Positions 34,729 to 44,787 of a DNA stretch of 63,261 nt are shown here, one piece after another. A program made the translations under genes and the position numbers. Source of the DNA: an uncultured Pelagibacteraceae bacterium. Lineage in GTDB: Bacteria > Pseudomonadota > Alphaproteobacteria > Pelagibacterales > Pelagibacteraceae. The notes beneath the pieces were generated by a model. The model made no database searches and was not told where the DNA came from. It was given only the letters and a program-made list of their open reading frames with translations. The stretch lies in NCBI GenBank assembly GCA_902595285.1, contig CACJPL010000008.1, positions 1 to 63,261 on the forward strand. Direction: 5' to 3'. The first letter of the stretch is position 1. Each line of letters opens with the position of its first letter.

Positions 34729-35592
34729 GTGAATAGAAGTATAATTATTTCTTCTGTTTTGCATGTTATATTAATTTTTGCTACAGCAATGAGTTTACCT
34801 TTTTTAGCTAAAAAACCACTTGATATTCCACCTATAGTATCTGTTGAATTAATTCAAATTGCTGAAAAAACAAATATACCCTTTGCGCCTAAAGCTAAAA
34901 AGATAATTGAGAAAGTAAAAGAGAAAGAAAAAAAAATTGTTTCAGAACAGGCACCACCCAAAAAGATAAAAAAAACAAAAACAAAAACAGTTTTATCTCC
35001 TGAGCAAAATGAGAAAAAAATCAAAAATAAAGCTCCAGAGGCTATTCCTCTTCCAGAAAAAACTGTAAAAAAAATTGAAACAAAAGAAGAAAAAAAACAA
35101 AATCCAGACAAGATAGACAATGAAGTAAAACAAGTATCTGAATTTGAAAAAAAAGATTTGTTTGATCCTAATAATATTGCTGCATTGATCGACAAGTCAA
35201 AAGAGGAGAATGCTGAGGTTTTAAAAAAAGATGATAAAATCACTCAAGACAGAGAAAGAAATGTAGAGAATGACGGTTTAACTCTTAGTGAGGAAGATGC
35301 GCTTAAAGCCCAAATATTTGGATGCTGGAGTATTCCATTAGGTTTACCATACAATGAGGATTTATTAGTCAGGATAAAATTAAAACTAAAACCTGATGGA
35401 ACAGTTTCAAAGACTGAAATTTTAGATCATGCAAGAATGAATAAACCAGGACAGGGATTTTACAAAGTATTGGCTGAAAGTGCACTTAGGGCAGTAAAGT
35501 TATGTCAACCTTTAAGAGTCCCCAGTACAGGCTATGAAAGATGGAAAGAATTACAATTAAATTTTGATGCAAGAGAGATGTTAGAGGGTTAA
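34729..35592 (+). CDS. tolA: Tol-Pal system protein TolA-like
   Basis: The 287-residue protein has an N-terminal membrane anchor (IIISSVLHVILIFATAMSLPF), a Lys/Glu-rich central helix-forming region (about 45-180) and a C-terminal globular domain with CWSIPLG, VRIKLKLKPDGTVSKTEIL and ALRAVKLCQPLRVP, typical of TolA-III/TonB-like folds. The start is GTG at 34729, 5 bases after tolR. It spans the periplasm, linking the TolQR motor to Pal and TolB. Confidence 0.9.
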   Translation: MNRSIIISSVLHVILIFATAMSLPFLAKKPLDIPPIVSVELIQIAEKTNIPFAPKAKKIIEKVKEKEKKIVSEQAPPKKIKKTKTKTVLSPEQNEKKIKNKAPEAIPLPEKTVKKIETKEEKKQNPDKIDNEVKQVSEFEKKDLFDPNNIAALIDKSKEENAEVLKKDDKITQDRERNVENDGLTLSEEDALKAQIFGCWSIPLGLPYNEDLLVRIKLKLKPDGTVSKTEILDHARMNKPGQGFYKVLAESALRAVKLCQPLRVPSTGYERWKELQLNFDAREMLEG

Positions 35593-35600
35593 TATAAATA

Positions 35601-36941
35601 ATGATAAAAAAAATTATTAGTATACTTTTAATTTTGATACCAATAAACGCATTTGCGCTTATTGAAGTTGATATTACAAGAGGTAATTTAAATCCTCTTC
35701 CATTAGCAGTTTCACCTTTGTCAATTGATGAAAATTCAAGAAAAAGTTTTGAGAGAATTTTAAAAAAAGAAAATATAGGAGAAGAAATATCAAGTATAGT
35801 AGAAAATAATTTGAGAATTTCAGGTTTATTTAATCCATTAGATAAAAAGGCGTTTCTTCAAGCCCCAGATATTGCAAATCTCAAACCACGTTTTGAAGAT
35901 TGGAATTTAATAAAAGCTCAAGCACTTATTACAGGTAAAGTAAATTTCATTGATGATAAGTTAAGAGTTGAGTTTAGATTGTGGGACGTATTAGCTGCTA
36001 AAGAAATGATGGCTTTAGCTTTTACTACGGTACCTAATAACTGGAGGAGAGTAGGTCATATAATATCGGACAAGGTATATCAAAGACTAACAGGAGAAAA
36101 AGGATATTTTGATACAAGAATCATATACGTTTCAGAGGAAGGACCTAAAACTCAAAGAATTAAAAAATTAGCGATAATGGATCAAGATGGAGCTAATAAC
36201 AAATTCTTAACTTTAGGAAATGAATTAGTCTTAACACCTAGATTTAATCCAGCAAGTCAAATGGTTACATATTTATCTTACTTTAAAAATATGCCAAGGG
36301 TTTATCTACTAGACATTGAAACTGGAACTCAGGAGGTAGTTGGAGATTTTCCAGGAATGACATTTGCCCCAAGATTCTCACCAGATGGAAAAAAAATTAT
36401 TATGAGTTTTGCAAAGGATGGTAAGTCAGATATTTACACTATGAATTTAGAGAATAGAATAGTAGAAAAAATTACTAATCATCCATCTATTGATACTTCA
36501 CCGTCTTATTCACCTGATGGTAAATATATAACATTCAATTCTGATAGGAGCGGTTATCAACAAATTTATGTGATGAAAAATGATGGAAGTGAAGTTAAAA
36601 GAATTTCGTTTGGAAATGGTTTATATGGAACACCAGTTTGGTCTCCTAGAGGAGATTTGATAGCTTTCACTAAACTGCATAAAGGAAAATTTTATATTGG
36701 AGTTATGAGGACTGATGGAAGTGGAGAGCGGTTATTGACAGAAAATTATTATCAAGAAGCTCCCTCTTGGTCACCAAATGGAAGGGTTTTAATTTTTTAC
36801 AGAGAGACTAAAACTAACGCAAAAGGTGAAGGCTTTTCAGCTAAATTGTGGTCTATTGATTTAACAGGTTATAATGAGCGTCAAATAAAGACACCTACTG
36901 ATGCGTCTGACCCATCATGGTCATCATTATTAAGCAATTAA
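35601..36941 (+). CDS. tolB: Tol-Pal system protein TolB
   Basis: This 446-residue periplasmic protein has an N-terminal signal peptide (about 1-19, [15 protein letters not shown]). After an N-terminal domain comes a six-bladed beta-propeller shown by repeats such as [54 protein letters not shown] and [11 protein letters not shown]. It binds Pal and TolA. It starts 8 bases after tolA. Confidence 0.95.
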   Translation: MIKKIISILLILIPINAFALIEVDITRGNLNPLPLAVSPLSIDENSRKSFERILKKENIGEEISSIVENNLRISGLFNPLDKKAFLQAPDIANLKPRFEDWNLIKAQALITGKVNFIDDKLRVEFRLWDVLAAKEMMALAFTTVPNNWRRVGHIISDKVYQRLTGEKGYFDTRIIYVSEEGPKTQRIKKLAIMDQDGANNKFLTLGNELVLTPRFNPASQMVTYLSYFKNMPRVYLLDIETGTQEVVGDFPGMTFAPRFSPDGKKIIMSFAKDGKSDIYTMNLENRIVEKITNHPSIDTSPSYSPDGKYITFNSDRSGYQQIYVMKNDGSEVKRISFGNGLYGTPVWSPRGDLIAFTKLHKGKFYIGVMRTDGSGERLLTENYYQEAPSWSPNGRVLIFYRETKTNAKGEGFSAKLWSIDLTGYNERQIKTPTDASDPSWSSLLSN

Positions 36942-36963
36942 TAGATTAATTATTCTAAATTTC

Positions 36964-36992
36964 TTGATTTTTAGACTTGAAACCTCTATGTA
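36964..36992 (+). promoter_or_regulatory. Candidate promoter for pal
   Basis: TTGATT (36964-36969) and TATGTA (36987-36992) are separated by 17 bases in the 98-bp tolB-pal gap, with a predicted start near 36999 and AAGGAG upstream of the pal ATG. The -10 match is moderate. Separate, stronger transcription of the abundant lipoprotein gene is common in tol-pal operons. Confidence 0.4.
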
Positions 36993-37039
36993 CATGTGAA
37001 AAAGTTAAGAAATTGAAATAAGTAGCAAGGAGCAATTTA

Positions 37040-37534
37040 ATGAGATTGAACAAAATTTTTAAAAACACACTTTTAGTATTTATAGCTTGCTTAGTGTTAT
37101 CTGCATGTGCAACAAAAAAAGAGGTTGCAATAGATAAAATAGAAGGCCAAATGCAAGGTGATGTTTACACGGGAACAGACACAGTTGAATATTTAGCTGA
37201 TGGTGTTCCAGATAGAGTATTCTTTGCAACAAATGAGTCGATTTTAACAACTGCCTCTCGGGAGACTTTAAGAGCGCAAGCTGCATGGTTGAGAAAAAAT
37301 CCAGGTATAAATGTAGTTCTTGAGGGACATGCGGATGAAAGAGGCACTAGGGAATATAACTTAGCATTAGGAGAAAGAAGAGCAAACGCAGCAAAAGACT
37401 ACTTAATGACTTATGGAATATCTTCGGACAGAATTACTGTATTAAGTTATGGAAAAGAAAGACCAGTTGACTCAGGTTCTAACCCATTAGCTTGGTCAAA
37501 AAACAGAAGATCTGTAACTGTCAAAGCAAATTAA
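37040..37534 (+). CDS. pal: Peptidoglycan-associated lipoprotein Pal
   Basis: The 164-residue lipoprotein has a signal peptide ending in the lipobox LSAC (Cys about 22) and a C-terminal OmpA-like domain with VFFATNESILT, VLEGHADERGTREYNLALGERRA and ITVLSYGKERP. The Asp and Arg of the NALG-type motif bind diaminopimelate of peptidoglycan. It tethers the outer membrane to the wall and binds TolB. An AAGGAG ribosome site precedes the ATG, and a clear terminator follows. Confidence 0.96.
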   Translation: MRLNKIFKNTLLVFIACLVLSACATKKEVAIDKIEGQMQGDVYTGTDTVEYLADGVPDRVFFATNESILTTASRETLRAQAAWLRKNPGINVVLEGHADERGTREYNLALGERRANAAKDYLMTYGISSDRITVLSYGKERPVDSGSNPLAWSKNRRSVTVKAN

Positions 37535-37546
37535 AATTTTTAAATT

Positions 37547-37587
37547 AAAGACCCTAAAACTATATATGATTTTAGGGTCTTTTTTTT
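37547..37587 (+). terminator. Rho-independent terminator after pal
   Basis: AAAGACCCTAAAA (37547-37559) pairs with TTTTAGGGTCTTT (37570-37582), a 13-bp perfect stem with a loop of about 10 bases, followed by a T run to 37587. It is the strongest intrinsic terminator I see in the window. It separates pal from cpoB. Confidence 0.93.
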
Positions 37588-37617
37588 GCCATTTTTATAA
37601 TCATAAATCATTTATTA

Positions 37618-38625
37618 ATGAGATTGTTATTTAAATTTATAATTTTAAAGTTTTTTATTTTTTTAAATTTATTTTTTATCAACTATTCCTATTCAGATAA
37701 TCACAATATTTATGAGACTTTAGAAATCATTAAAAATGATCTTAAGACACTTGAAAGAGCAGTTTATTCTGGGTCAATTGAATTAAAAACCAATTCTAAT
37801 AGTGATACTTCCTCTAATTTATCCCAGAATTCAGAAGATGTACTTACAAGACATTTATTAAAATTGTCTGAAGTTGAAGATCAGTTCAGAGAATTAACAA
37901 ATAAGTTTGAGGAGATAAATTTTAAGTTAGATAAATTGTCTAATCGTTTATCTAAAATCCAAGCAGATAATCAATTAAGGTTTCAAGATTTAGAAACTAG
38001 TATTAGTTCAGGATATATTTCTAATACTGAAAAAAAACTAACCTCAAAACCAAAAGTTGATGAAAAAAATGTTTTACCCGGAAGTTCACAACCTCAAGAT
38101 TTAGGAACAATCTCATATAAGGATACAGAAACATCTGCAACATCTCAAGTTATCCAATCTGTTGAAACTACTGCCTCTATAGTAACAGAGACTTTTCAAT
38201 CCGAGGACAAGATTCTTCCACAAGATTTAAGTCAAAAAGAACAATACGAGTTTGCGACAAGTTTTTTAAAAGTTGGAGATTATAGTACTGCTGAAAGAGC
38301 ATTTAGAGAATTTGTGTTATCTAACCCTGATCATGAGTTAGCTGGAAGTGCACAATATTGGTATGCAGAAACTTTTAGAATAAGACAATTATTTACAGAC
38401 GCTGCATCCGCATATTTAGAGGGTTATCAAAAATATCCAAAAGGAAAGAAAGCTCCAATTAATTTATTAAAACTTGGAGTCTCTATGGTCCAGATTGGCG
38501 AAAAAGATCAAGGATGTAAAATGATTAATGGTGTAGAATTACAATATCCAGATGCAAATCAATCTATTATACAAAAAGCGAAATATGAGTCTAAAAAATT
38601 TGAATGCATCAAACAAGACTCATAG
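37618..38625 (+). CDS. cpoB: Cell division coordinator CpoB / YbgF-like protein
   Basis: This 335-residue periplasmic protein has a signal-like hydrophobic N-terminus (FIILKFFIFLNLFFINYSYS), a coiled coil at about 65-125 and a C-terminal TPR region with EQYEFATSFLKVGDYSTAERAFREFVLSNPDHELAGSAQYWYAE, the YbgF signature. It lies after pal as usual and is thought to link cell-wall synthesis with outer-membrane constriction. It follows the pal terminator by 30 bases, so it needs its own transcription or readthrough. Confidence 0.88.
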   Translation: MRLLFKFIILKFFIFLNLFFINYSYSDNHNIYETLEIIKNDLKTLERAVYSGSIELKTNSNSDTSSNLSQNSEDVLTRHLLKLSEVEDQFRELTNKFEEINFKLDKLSNRLSKIQADNQLRFQDLETSISSGYISNTEKKLTSKPKVDEKNVLPGSSQPQDLGTISYKDTETSATSQVIQSVETTASIVTETFQSEDKILPQDLSQKEQYEFATSFLKVGDYSTAERAFREFVLSNPDHELAGSAQYWYAETFRIRQLFTDAASAYLEGYQKYPKGKKAPINLLKLGVSMVQIGEKDQGCKMINGVELQYPDANQSIIQKAKYESKKFECIKQDS

Positions 38626-39613
38626 ATTTTTATTAAATAAACTTAAAAATAAAAAAACTTTTCAAATTTATAAAAAATTTGAAAAGGGTTTAAATTTAAG
38701 TGAGAATTTTATTGTCGCCGTGTCAGGAGGACCAGACAGTCTTGCTCTATCATTTTTAACTAGGATTTATTCAATAGAAAAATCGATTAAAGTAAAATAT
38801 GTTATGATTGACCATAAATTAAGAAAAAACTCTACAAAAGAATCAAGAATTGTAAAGAAATTGCTTCAAAAATTAAATTGTAATTTAGAAATTGAAACAT
38901 GGTGGGGCACAAAACCTAAAACTAATATCCAATCTGTTGCAAGAGAGAAAAGGTATAAATTGTTAATTGGTAAAGCAAAAAAATTTAAAATAAACAATAT
39001 TTTATTAGGCCATCATAAAGATGATTTATATGAAAATTTTTTTATAAGAATTTTGAGAGGTAGCGGCCTTAATGGTATAGCTTCTTTTGATAAAAGATCT
39101 AAAGAAAAAAATATTAATCTAATTAGACCCTTGTTAAATTTTTCTAAACAAGATTTAGAAAGCCTTTCAAAAAATGTTTTTGAAACTTTTATCCAAGATC
39201 CTTCAAACAAAAATGATTTATTTAAGAGAATAAAAATTAGAAAATTAATTAAAAATTTACAATCTGAGGGCCTAGATTTTAAAAAATTAAATTTAACTAT
39301 TCAAAATTTAAAATTTGCAAACGAATCCATTAAATTTTTTACTAAGAAAAATTTATATTATAATTCTAGTATCAATACTAAAAATAAATCAATTTTATTA
39401 AGTAAAGAATTTTTTAATCAACCAGAAGAAATAGTTTTTAGAGCATTTACAGAAGTAATAAAAATTGTTGGTAAAAAATATTACCCAGTAAGGGGAAAAA
39501 AAATAGATAAAATTATTAATAAAGTTTGTGATGACAAGTTCATTAAAACTACTTTAGGAAATTGTATAATTAAGAGAGTAAATCAAACAATTGTAGTGTC
39601 AAAAGAGCACTAA
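38585..39613 (+). CDS. tilS: tRNA(Ile)-lysidine synthase
   Basis: I take the ATG at 38585 (342 residues), overlapping cpoB by 41 bases; an earlier ATG at 38552 adds an unconvincing extension. The PP-loop VAVSGGPDSLALSFL begins near residue 44, and LGHHKDDLYENFFIRILRGSGLNGI lies near 141, both diagnostic. It makes lysidine at C34 of tRNA-Ile(CAT) so that it reads AUA, a codon used heavily in such an A/T-rich genome. Confidence 0.92.
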   Translation: MSLKNLNASNKTHRFLLNKLKNKKTFQIYKKFEKGLNLSENFIVAVSGGPDSLALSFLTRIYSIEKSIKVKYVMIDHKLRKNSTKESRIVKKLLQKLNCNLEIETWWGTKPKTNIQSVAREKRYKLLIGKAKKFKINNILLGHHKDDLYENFFIRILRGSGLNGIASFDKRSKEKNINLIRPLLNFSKQDLESLSKNVFETFIQDPSNKNDLFKRIKIRKLIKNLQSEGLDFKKLNLTIQNLKFANESIKFFTKKNLYYNSSINTKNKSILLSKEFFNQPEEIVFRAFTEVIKIVGKKYYPVRGKKIDKIINKVCDDKFIKTTLGNCIIKRVNQTIVVSKEH

Positions 39614-39676
39614 AGCTTATGAAATAGATGATATTTTGCCACTTGTTAATTTAATAATAATTCTTATTTTATCTGT

Positions 39677-41584
39677 ATGAATTTAAAAAATCTGGCGATG
39701 TGGGGCATAATAGTTTTTTTAACTATTGGTCTTTATAATATGTTTAAAAATCCACAATCTAATATTAGAAGCGGTGATCAAATAATTTTTTCAGATTTTT
39801 TGACTTCCGTAGATAATGGAGAAGTTTTAAAAGTAGAAATTCAAGGAAATAATATAAAAGGTGTTTATTCAAATGGTAATGCTTTTTCGACCTATTCGCC
39901 TAATGATCCTAATTTAATTGAGAAATTATCAGACAAAGGCGTAAGTATATCTGCAGCTCCTTTAGAGGAAAAAATGCCATCATTATTTGGAGTTCTACTT
40001 TCATGGTTTCCAATGTTGCTATTAATTGCAGTTTGGATTTTTTTTATGAGACAAATGCAAGGTGGCAAGGGTGGAGCAATGGGTTTTGGAAAATCAAAAG
40101 CCAAAATGATGAATGAACTTAAAGGTAAAGTTACATTTAATGATGTGGCTGGTGTTGAGGAGGCAAAAGAGGAAGTTGAGGAAATAGTTGAGTTTTTAAA
40201 AGATCCAAAAAAATTTAGTAGATTGGGTGGAAAAATTCCAAGAGGAGCTTTGCTTGTTGGGCCTCCTGGGACAGGTAAAACTTTATTGGCTAGAGCAATT
40301 GCAGGTGAGGCCGGTGTTCCTTTTTTTACAATCTCAGGTTCAGATTTTGTTGAAATGTTTGTCGGAGTTGGTGCCTCTAGAGTAAGAGATATGTTTGAAC
40401 AAGGTAAAAAAAACTCACCATGTATAATTTTTATTGATGAAATAGATGCTGTTGGAAGAAGTAGAGGTGCTGGCTTAGGAGGTGGAAATGATGAGAGAGA
40501 ACAAACCCTTAACCAATTATTAGTTGAGATGGATGGTTTCGATACTAATGAAGGTGTAATTATTATAGCAGCAACAAATAGACCAGATGTGCTTGACCCA
40601 GCTTTATTGAGACCAGGTAGATTTGATAGACAGGTAGTGGTTTCAAATCCAGATATAATTGGAAGAGAAAAAATTTTAAAAGTTCATGTAAAAAAAATAA
40701 AAATGGCTCCAGATGTAAACTTAAGAACTATTGCGAGAGGGACACCAGGTTTTTCAGGCGCAGATCTTGCTAATCTTGTAAATGAAGCAGCTTTGTTAGC
40801 AGCTAGAAAAAATAAAAGAATTGTTACTCTTCTTGAATTCGAAGAAGCTAAAGATAAAGTAATGATGGGTGCAGAAAGACGTTCAATGGTCATGACTGAA
40901 GATGAGAAAAAACTTACAGCGTATCACGAAGGAGGTCATGCTTTAGTTTCGTTTAATATGCCTAGCTACGACCCGATACATAAAGCTACTATTATACCTA
41001 GAGGAAGAGCTCTTGGAATGGTAATGAATTTACCTGAGAGAGATAAACATGGTTACTCAATAAAATATTTAAAGGCGAGATTGGCAGTTTGTTTTGGAGG
41101 AAGAGTTGCTGAAGAATTAATATTTGGAAAAGATAATATATCTACAGGGGCAGGTGGTGGAAGTGGTTCAGATATTAACCAAGCTACACAACTTGCAAGA
41201 GCTATGGTAACAAAATATGGTATGAGCGAAGAAATGGGTCCTGTAGAATATGGAGAAAATCAAGAAGAAGTATTTTTAGGAAGATCAGTTACACAAACTC
41301 AATCAGTTTCAGAGGAGGTTGCTCAAAAAATTGATAAAGAAATAAGAAAACTCGTTGATGAAGGATATAATCAAGCTAAGAAAATTTTGACAGAAAAAAT
41401 TGATGACTTACACAAAATAGCTAAAGCTTTAATAACATACGAAACATTAACTGGTGAAGAAATAGAGAATATAATTAATAAAAATTTATATCCTAAAGAT
41501 AAAGTTTTAGATAATCCAGAAACAAAAGATGATCAAGACTCAGCTCTGGGCGCTATGGGTTTGAAACCTAAAATTGTTCATTAA
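39677..41584 (+). CDS. ftsH: ATP-dependent zinc metalloprotease FtsH
   Basis: This 635-residue membrane protease has two N-terminal helices flanking a periplasmic region (about 5-25 and 105-125), Walker A GPPGTGKT (about 195-202), Walker [13 protein letters not shown], the SRH region [19 protein letters not shown] and the zinc motif HEGGH (about 417-421). It degrades misfolded membrane proteins and regulators; RpoH, encoded at 46076, is a known FtsH substrate in E. coli. Confidence 0.97.
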   Translation: MNLKNLAMWGIIVFLTIGLYNMFKNPQSNIRSGDQIIFSDFLTSVDNGEVLKVEIQGNNIKGVYSNGNAFSTYSPNDPNLIEKLSDKGVSISAAPLEEKMPSLFGVLLSWFPMLLLIAVWIFFMRQMQGGKGGAMGFGKSKAKMMNELKGKVTFNDVAGVEEAKEEVEEIVEFLKDPKKFSRLGGKIPRGALLVGPPGTGKTLLARAIAGEAGVPFFTISGSDFVEMFVGVGASRVRDMFEQGKKNSPCIIFIDEIDAVGRSRGAGLGGGNDEREQTLNQLLVEMDGFDTNEGVIIIAATNRPDVLDPALLRPGRFDRQVVVSNPDIIGREKILKVHVKKIKMAPDVNLRTIARGTPGFSGADLANLVNEAALLAARKNKRIVTLLEFEEAKDKVMMGAERRSMVMTEDEKKLTAYHEGGHALVSFNMPSYDPIHKATIIPRGRALGMVMNLPERDKHGYSIKYLKARLAVCFGGRVAEELIFGKDNISTGAGGGSGSDINQATQLARAMVTKYGMSEEMGPVEYGENQEEVFLGRSVTQTQSVSEEVAQKIDKEIRKLVDEGYNQAKKILTEKIDDLHKIAKALITYETLTGEEIENIINKNLYPKDKVLDNPETKDDQDSALGAMGLKPKIVH

Positions 41585-41589
41585 AAATA

Positions 41590-42642
41590 ATGCAAAGATA
41601 TTACACAAGGGCGTGTAATTTCTACTATGGTAATCAATCAAAAATTTTAGTAAATAAAAAAAAATCGATTCCGTTACATCAGATTAAAGAGATATCTTTT
41701 GACCATGTTGAGATTATTACAAGAAAAAAGATCAGAAGAATTTCTATAAATCAAGTCAAGAAATTACCAAATAACCTAAAAATAAAAATAAATGCAGATA
41801 TTAAAAAAATTAACTCAAAAAAAATAAATTTTTCTAATTTTAATTTTAAAAAAATTCCAAATATTTTAGGAGTATTAAATCTTACACCCGACAGTTTTTC
41901 GGATGGAGGAAAATTCAATAAAAAAAATAAAGGCATCACTCATGCCATAAGTTTATACAAAAGTGGCGCATCTATAATTGATGTAGGTGGTGAGTCTACA
42001 AGACCAGGATCGAAGCCTGTAAATGAAAAACAAGAATGGAATAGAATTAATAACGTATTAAAATTAATTGTAAAAAAAATACCAATATCTTTAGACACAA
42101 GAAAATCTAGAATTATGGAAAATGGTATTAGAATGGGAGTTAAACTTATTAATGATGTTTCAGGATTAAGTTATGATCCCAAAACAATAAATATTTTAAA
42201 AAAGTATAAAATTCCATTTGTAATACAGCATTCAGTTGGAACACCAGAAAATATGCAAAAAAAAGCAAAATATAAAAATGAATTATTAGATATATATGAT
42301 TATTTTGAAGATAAGATTAATTTATTAAGATCTAGGGGTATTAAACACAACAATATAATTTTAGATCCTGGAATTGGATTTGGAAAAAATTTGAAACATA
42401 ATATGAATCTTATAAGAGATGTTTCTGTTTTTCATTCATTAGGTTTTCCTATACTAGTAGGCAATTCAAGAAAAAAATTTATTAAAGATATATCAAAAAA
42501 AAATGATAGCAAAACAAGGATCGGTGGAACTATGGCTTCTTCAATACATCTTTTAATGCAAGGAATTCAGATTTTAAGAATTCATGATGTTAATGAAGTT
42601 AAACAAGGTATTAAAGTTTTTAAGGAGATAGTCAAAAATTAA
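41590..42642 (+). CDS. folP: Dihydropteroate synthase with N-terminal extension
   Basis: The 350-residue protein carries the DHPS barrel from about residue 90: ILGVLNLTPDSFSDGGKF, then DVGGESTRPGS, NDVSGL, ILDPGIGFGKN and GNSRKKFI. It condenses pABA with the pterin diphosphate in folate synthesis. The first about 90 residues form an extra Lys-rich domain (HQIKEISFDHVEIITRKK) not present in E. coli FolP. It lies 5 bases after ftsH and overlaps glmM by 1 base. Confidence 0.92.
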   Translation: MQRYYTRACNFYYGNQSKILVNKKKSIPLHQIKEISFDHVEIITRKKIRRISINQVKKLPNNLKIKINADIKKINSKKINFSNFNFKKIPNILGVLNLTPDSFSDGGKFNKKNKGITHAISLYKSGASIIDVGGESTRPGSKPVNEKQEWNRINNVLKLIVKKIPISLDTRKSRIMENGIRMGVKLINDVSGLSYDPKTINILKKYKIPFVIQHSVGTPENMQKKAKYKNELLDIYDYFEDKINLLRSRGIKHNNIILDPGIGFGKNLKHNMNLIRDVSVFHSLGFPILVGNSRKKFIKDISKKNDSKTRIGGTMASSIHLLMQGIQILRIHDVNEVKQGIKVFKEIVKN

Positions 42643-43973
42643 TGACAAAAAAATATTTTGGAACAGATGGAATAAGAGGAGCAGTTAACAGTAAATTTAT
42701 AAATGGAGATATGTTCTTTAAATTTGGTCTTGCAAGCGGAACATACTTTAAATCTCAAAAAAAAAGAAAACAAACAGCAATAATTGCAAAAGATACAAGA
42801 TTATCAGGATATACTCTTGAGCCAGCTCTTGTTTCAGGTTTGGCTTCATCTGGTATGCATGTTTATACCCTAGGACCTTTACCAACTAATGGGTTGGCTA
42901 TGCTAACAAAAGAAATGAGGGCTAATATGGGTATAATGATTACTGCCTCACACAATCCTCATTTTGACAATGGTTTAAAATTGTTTGGTCCTGATGGAAT
43001 GAAACTATCAGATAAAATAGAAAAAAAAATTGAGGGACTTATAGACAAGAAAATCTCAAAAAACCTCTCTCATTCTGAAAAATTAGGAAGAGTTAAAAGA
43101 TTAGAAACAGGTACCCAAAAATATATTAAAATATTAAAAAAAAATTTCACAAAAGAGTTCAATTTAAGAGGATTAAGAATAGTAATCGATTGTGCGAATG
43201 GTGCTGGTTATAAAGCAGGTCCTGAATTATTAAAATCATTAGGAGCTAAAGTCATAGCAATAGGTGTTAAACCAAATGGTTTAAATATTAATAAAAAATG
43301 TGGATCAACTTTTCCAAGAAAAATTAGATCTGCTGTAAAAAAATATAAAGCACATATTGGAATATCTTTAGATGGAGATGCTGACAGGATTATAATGTGT
43401 GATGAAAAAAGTAATATAATAGATGGAGATCAAATTATAGCTGCCTTAGCAACAAGATGGAAAAATAAAAAAATGTTAAAAGGAGGAGTTGTTGGAACAT
43501 TAATGTCAAATTATGGGTTAGAAAAATATTTTAAATCTAAAGGAATAAAATTTTTAAGGGCAAATGTTGGAGATAGATATGTTAAAGAAAAAATGCAAAA
43601 ATATAATTTTAATTTAGGTGGTGAACAATCGGGACATATTATTTTAGGTAAATTTGCAACTACAGGAGATGGTTTGCTAGTAGCTTTAGAAGCACTTTTT
43701 GCTTTAAGAAAAGGAAAAAAGGCAAGTGAATTTTTTGAACAATTTAAAAAAACACCTCAGCTCTTAGAAAATATCGAAGTAAAAGATAAAAATGTTATTA
43801 ACAAACCAGAGATAAAGAAAATTATAAAAAAAGCAGATAAATTAATTAAAGGTAAAGGGAGAATTTTAGTAAGAAAGTCAGGAACAGAATCTAAAATTAG
43901 AGTAATGGGAGAAAGTGAAAATAAAGATCTTTTATACAAATGTGTAAATATGATTTCAAAAAAAATTAAATAA
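42642..43973 (+). CDS. glmM: Phosphoglucosamine mutase
   Basis: This 443-residue enzyme interconverts glucosamine 6- and 1-phosphate on the path to UDP-GlcNAc. FGTDGIRGAVN at the start, the phospho-serine loop ITASHNPHFDNG near 100, DGDADRIIMCDE near 244, GGEQSGHII near 325 and the C-terminal phosphate loop VRKSGTESKIRVM match GlmM. It feeds peptidoglycan, lipid A and the HexNAc sugars of the glycan island. Confidence 0.96.
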   Translation: MTKKYFGTDGIRGAVNSKFINGDMFFKFGLASGTYFKSQKKRKQTAIIAKDTRLSGYTLEPALVSGLASSGMHVYTLGPLPTNGLAMLTKEMRANMGIMITASHNPHFDNGLKLFGPDGMKLSDKIEKKIEGLIDKKISKNLSHSEKLGRVKRLETGTQKYIKILKKNFTKEFNLRGLRIVIDCANGAGYKAGPELLKSLGAKVIAIGVKPNGLNINKKCGSTFPRKIRSAVKKYKAHIGISLDGDADRIIMCDEKSNIIDGDQIIAALATRWKNKKMLKGGVVGTLMSNYGLEKYFKSKGIKFLRANVGDRYVKEKMQKYNFNLGGEQSGHIILGKFATTGDGLLVALEALFALRKGKKASEFFEQFKKTPQLLENIEVKDKNVINKPEIKKIIKKADKLIKGKGRILVRKSGTESKIRVMGESENKDLLYKCVNMISKKIK

Positions 43974-43974
43974 A

Positions 43975-44787
43975 TTGAAACCAAATTCTAAAATTTTAAT
44001 TATTGCAGGATCTGACTCATCTGGTGGAGCAGGTATTCAAGCTGATATAAAAACTGTTACTGCTCTTGGTTCTTATGCGATGACAGCAATAACCGCAGTT
44101 ACATCACAAAATACCACAGGTGTAAAATCAATTGTTGGGATTAAACCTAAAGAAATTTTTAATCAAATTATTTATAGTTGTAAAGATATAAGACCTGATG
44201 CAATAAAAATTGGTATGCTCCATTCTTCAGAAGTTATTAGAATGGTGCTGAAAGCTTTGGATGTAATTAAAGTTAAAAAAATCGTATTAGATCCAGTAAT
44301 GGTTGCTAAAGGAGGGGCCAAACTAATAGATAGTAAAGCAATTCAATTTTTAAAATTTAAATTAATTAAAAAAGTATCACTTATTACACCCAATATCCCT
44401 GAGGCAGAAATATTAACTAAAACAAAAATTATAACAAAAGAGGATATGATTTTTGCTGCAAATAAACTTATATGTTTAGGTGCTAAAAATGTATTTATAA
44501 AAGGAGGCCATTTAATACATAAAGATGTAATAGATATTTTAATAAACCGAAAAGATATAAAGATCTTTAAAAGTGAGCGTCACAAAACAAAAAATACTCA
44601 TGGTACAGGTTGTACTTTATCTAGCTCAGTTACAACTTTTTTATCATGTGGAAAAACAGTAAAGAAATCTTGTGAGCTTGGAATTAAGTATGTAAATTCT
44701 GCAATTAAATCAAACCCTAATTATGGAAAAGGTCATGGCCCAATTAACCATCTCACTTCCTTAACAGTAAACAAAAAATTTAAATAA
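43975..44787 (+). CDS. thiD: Hydroxymethylpyrimidine/phosphomethylpyrimidine kinase
   Basis: The 270-residue ribokinase-fold enzyme starts [20 protein letters not shown] and contains [11 protein letters not shown] near 105, FIKGGH and [13 protein letters not shown] near 206. It phosphorylates HMP and HMP-P for thiamine synthesis. The start is TTG at 43975, one base after the glmM stop, and its stop overlaps purA (TAATG). With thiE it supports thiamine synthesis from salvaged pyrimidine. Confidence 0.93.
   Translation: MKPNSKILIIAGSDSSGGAGIQADIKTVTALGSYAMTAITAVTSQNTTGVKSIVGIKPKEIFNQIIYSCKDIRPDAIKIGMLHSSEVIRMVLKALDVIKVKKIVLDPVMVAKGGAKLIDSKAIQFLKFKLIKKVSLITPNIPEAEILTKTKIITKEDMIFAANKLICLGAKNVFIKGGHLIHKDVIDILINRKDIKIFKSERHKTKNTHGTGCTLSSSVTTFLSCGKTVKKSCELGIKYVNSAIKSNPNYGKGHGPINHLTSLTVNKKFK

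Noticed and set aside
34854..35243. 129-codon minus-strand ORF opposite tolA
   Set aside because: It is the reverse of the Lys/Glu-rich TolA helix, giving Phe/Ser-rich nonsense with no motif.
37080..37347. Two minus-strand ORFs opposite pal
   Set aside because: Pal is unambiguous (lipobox, OmpA-like domain); these frames are shadows.
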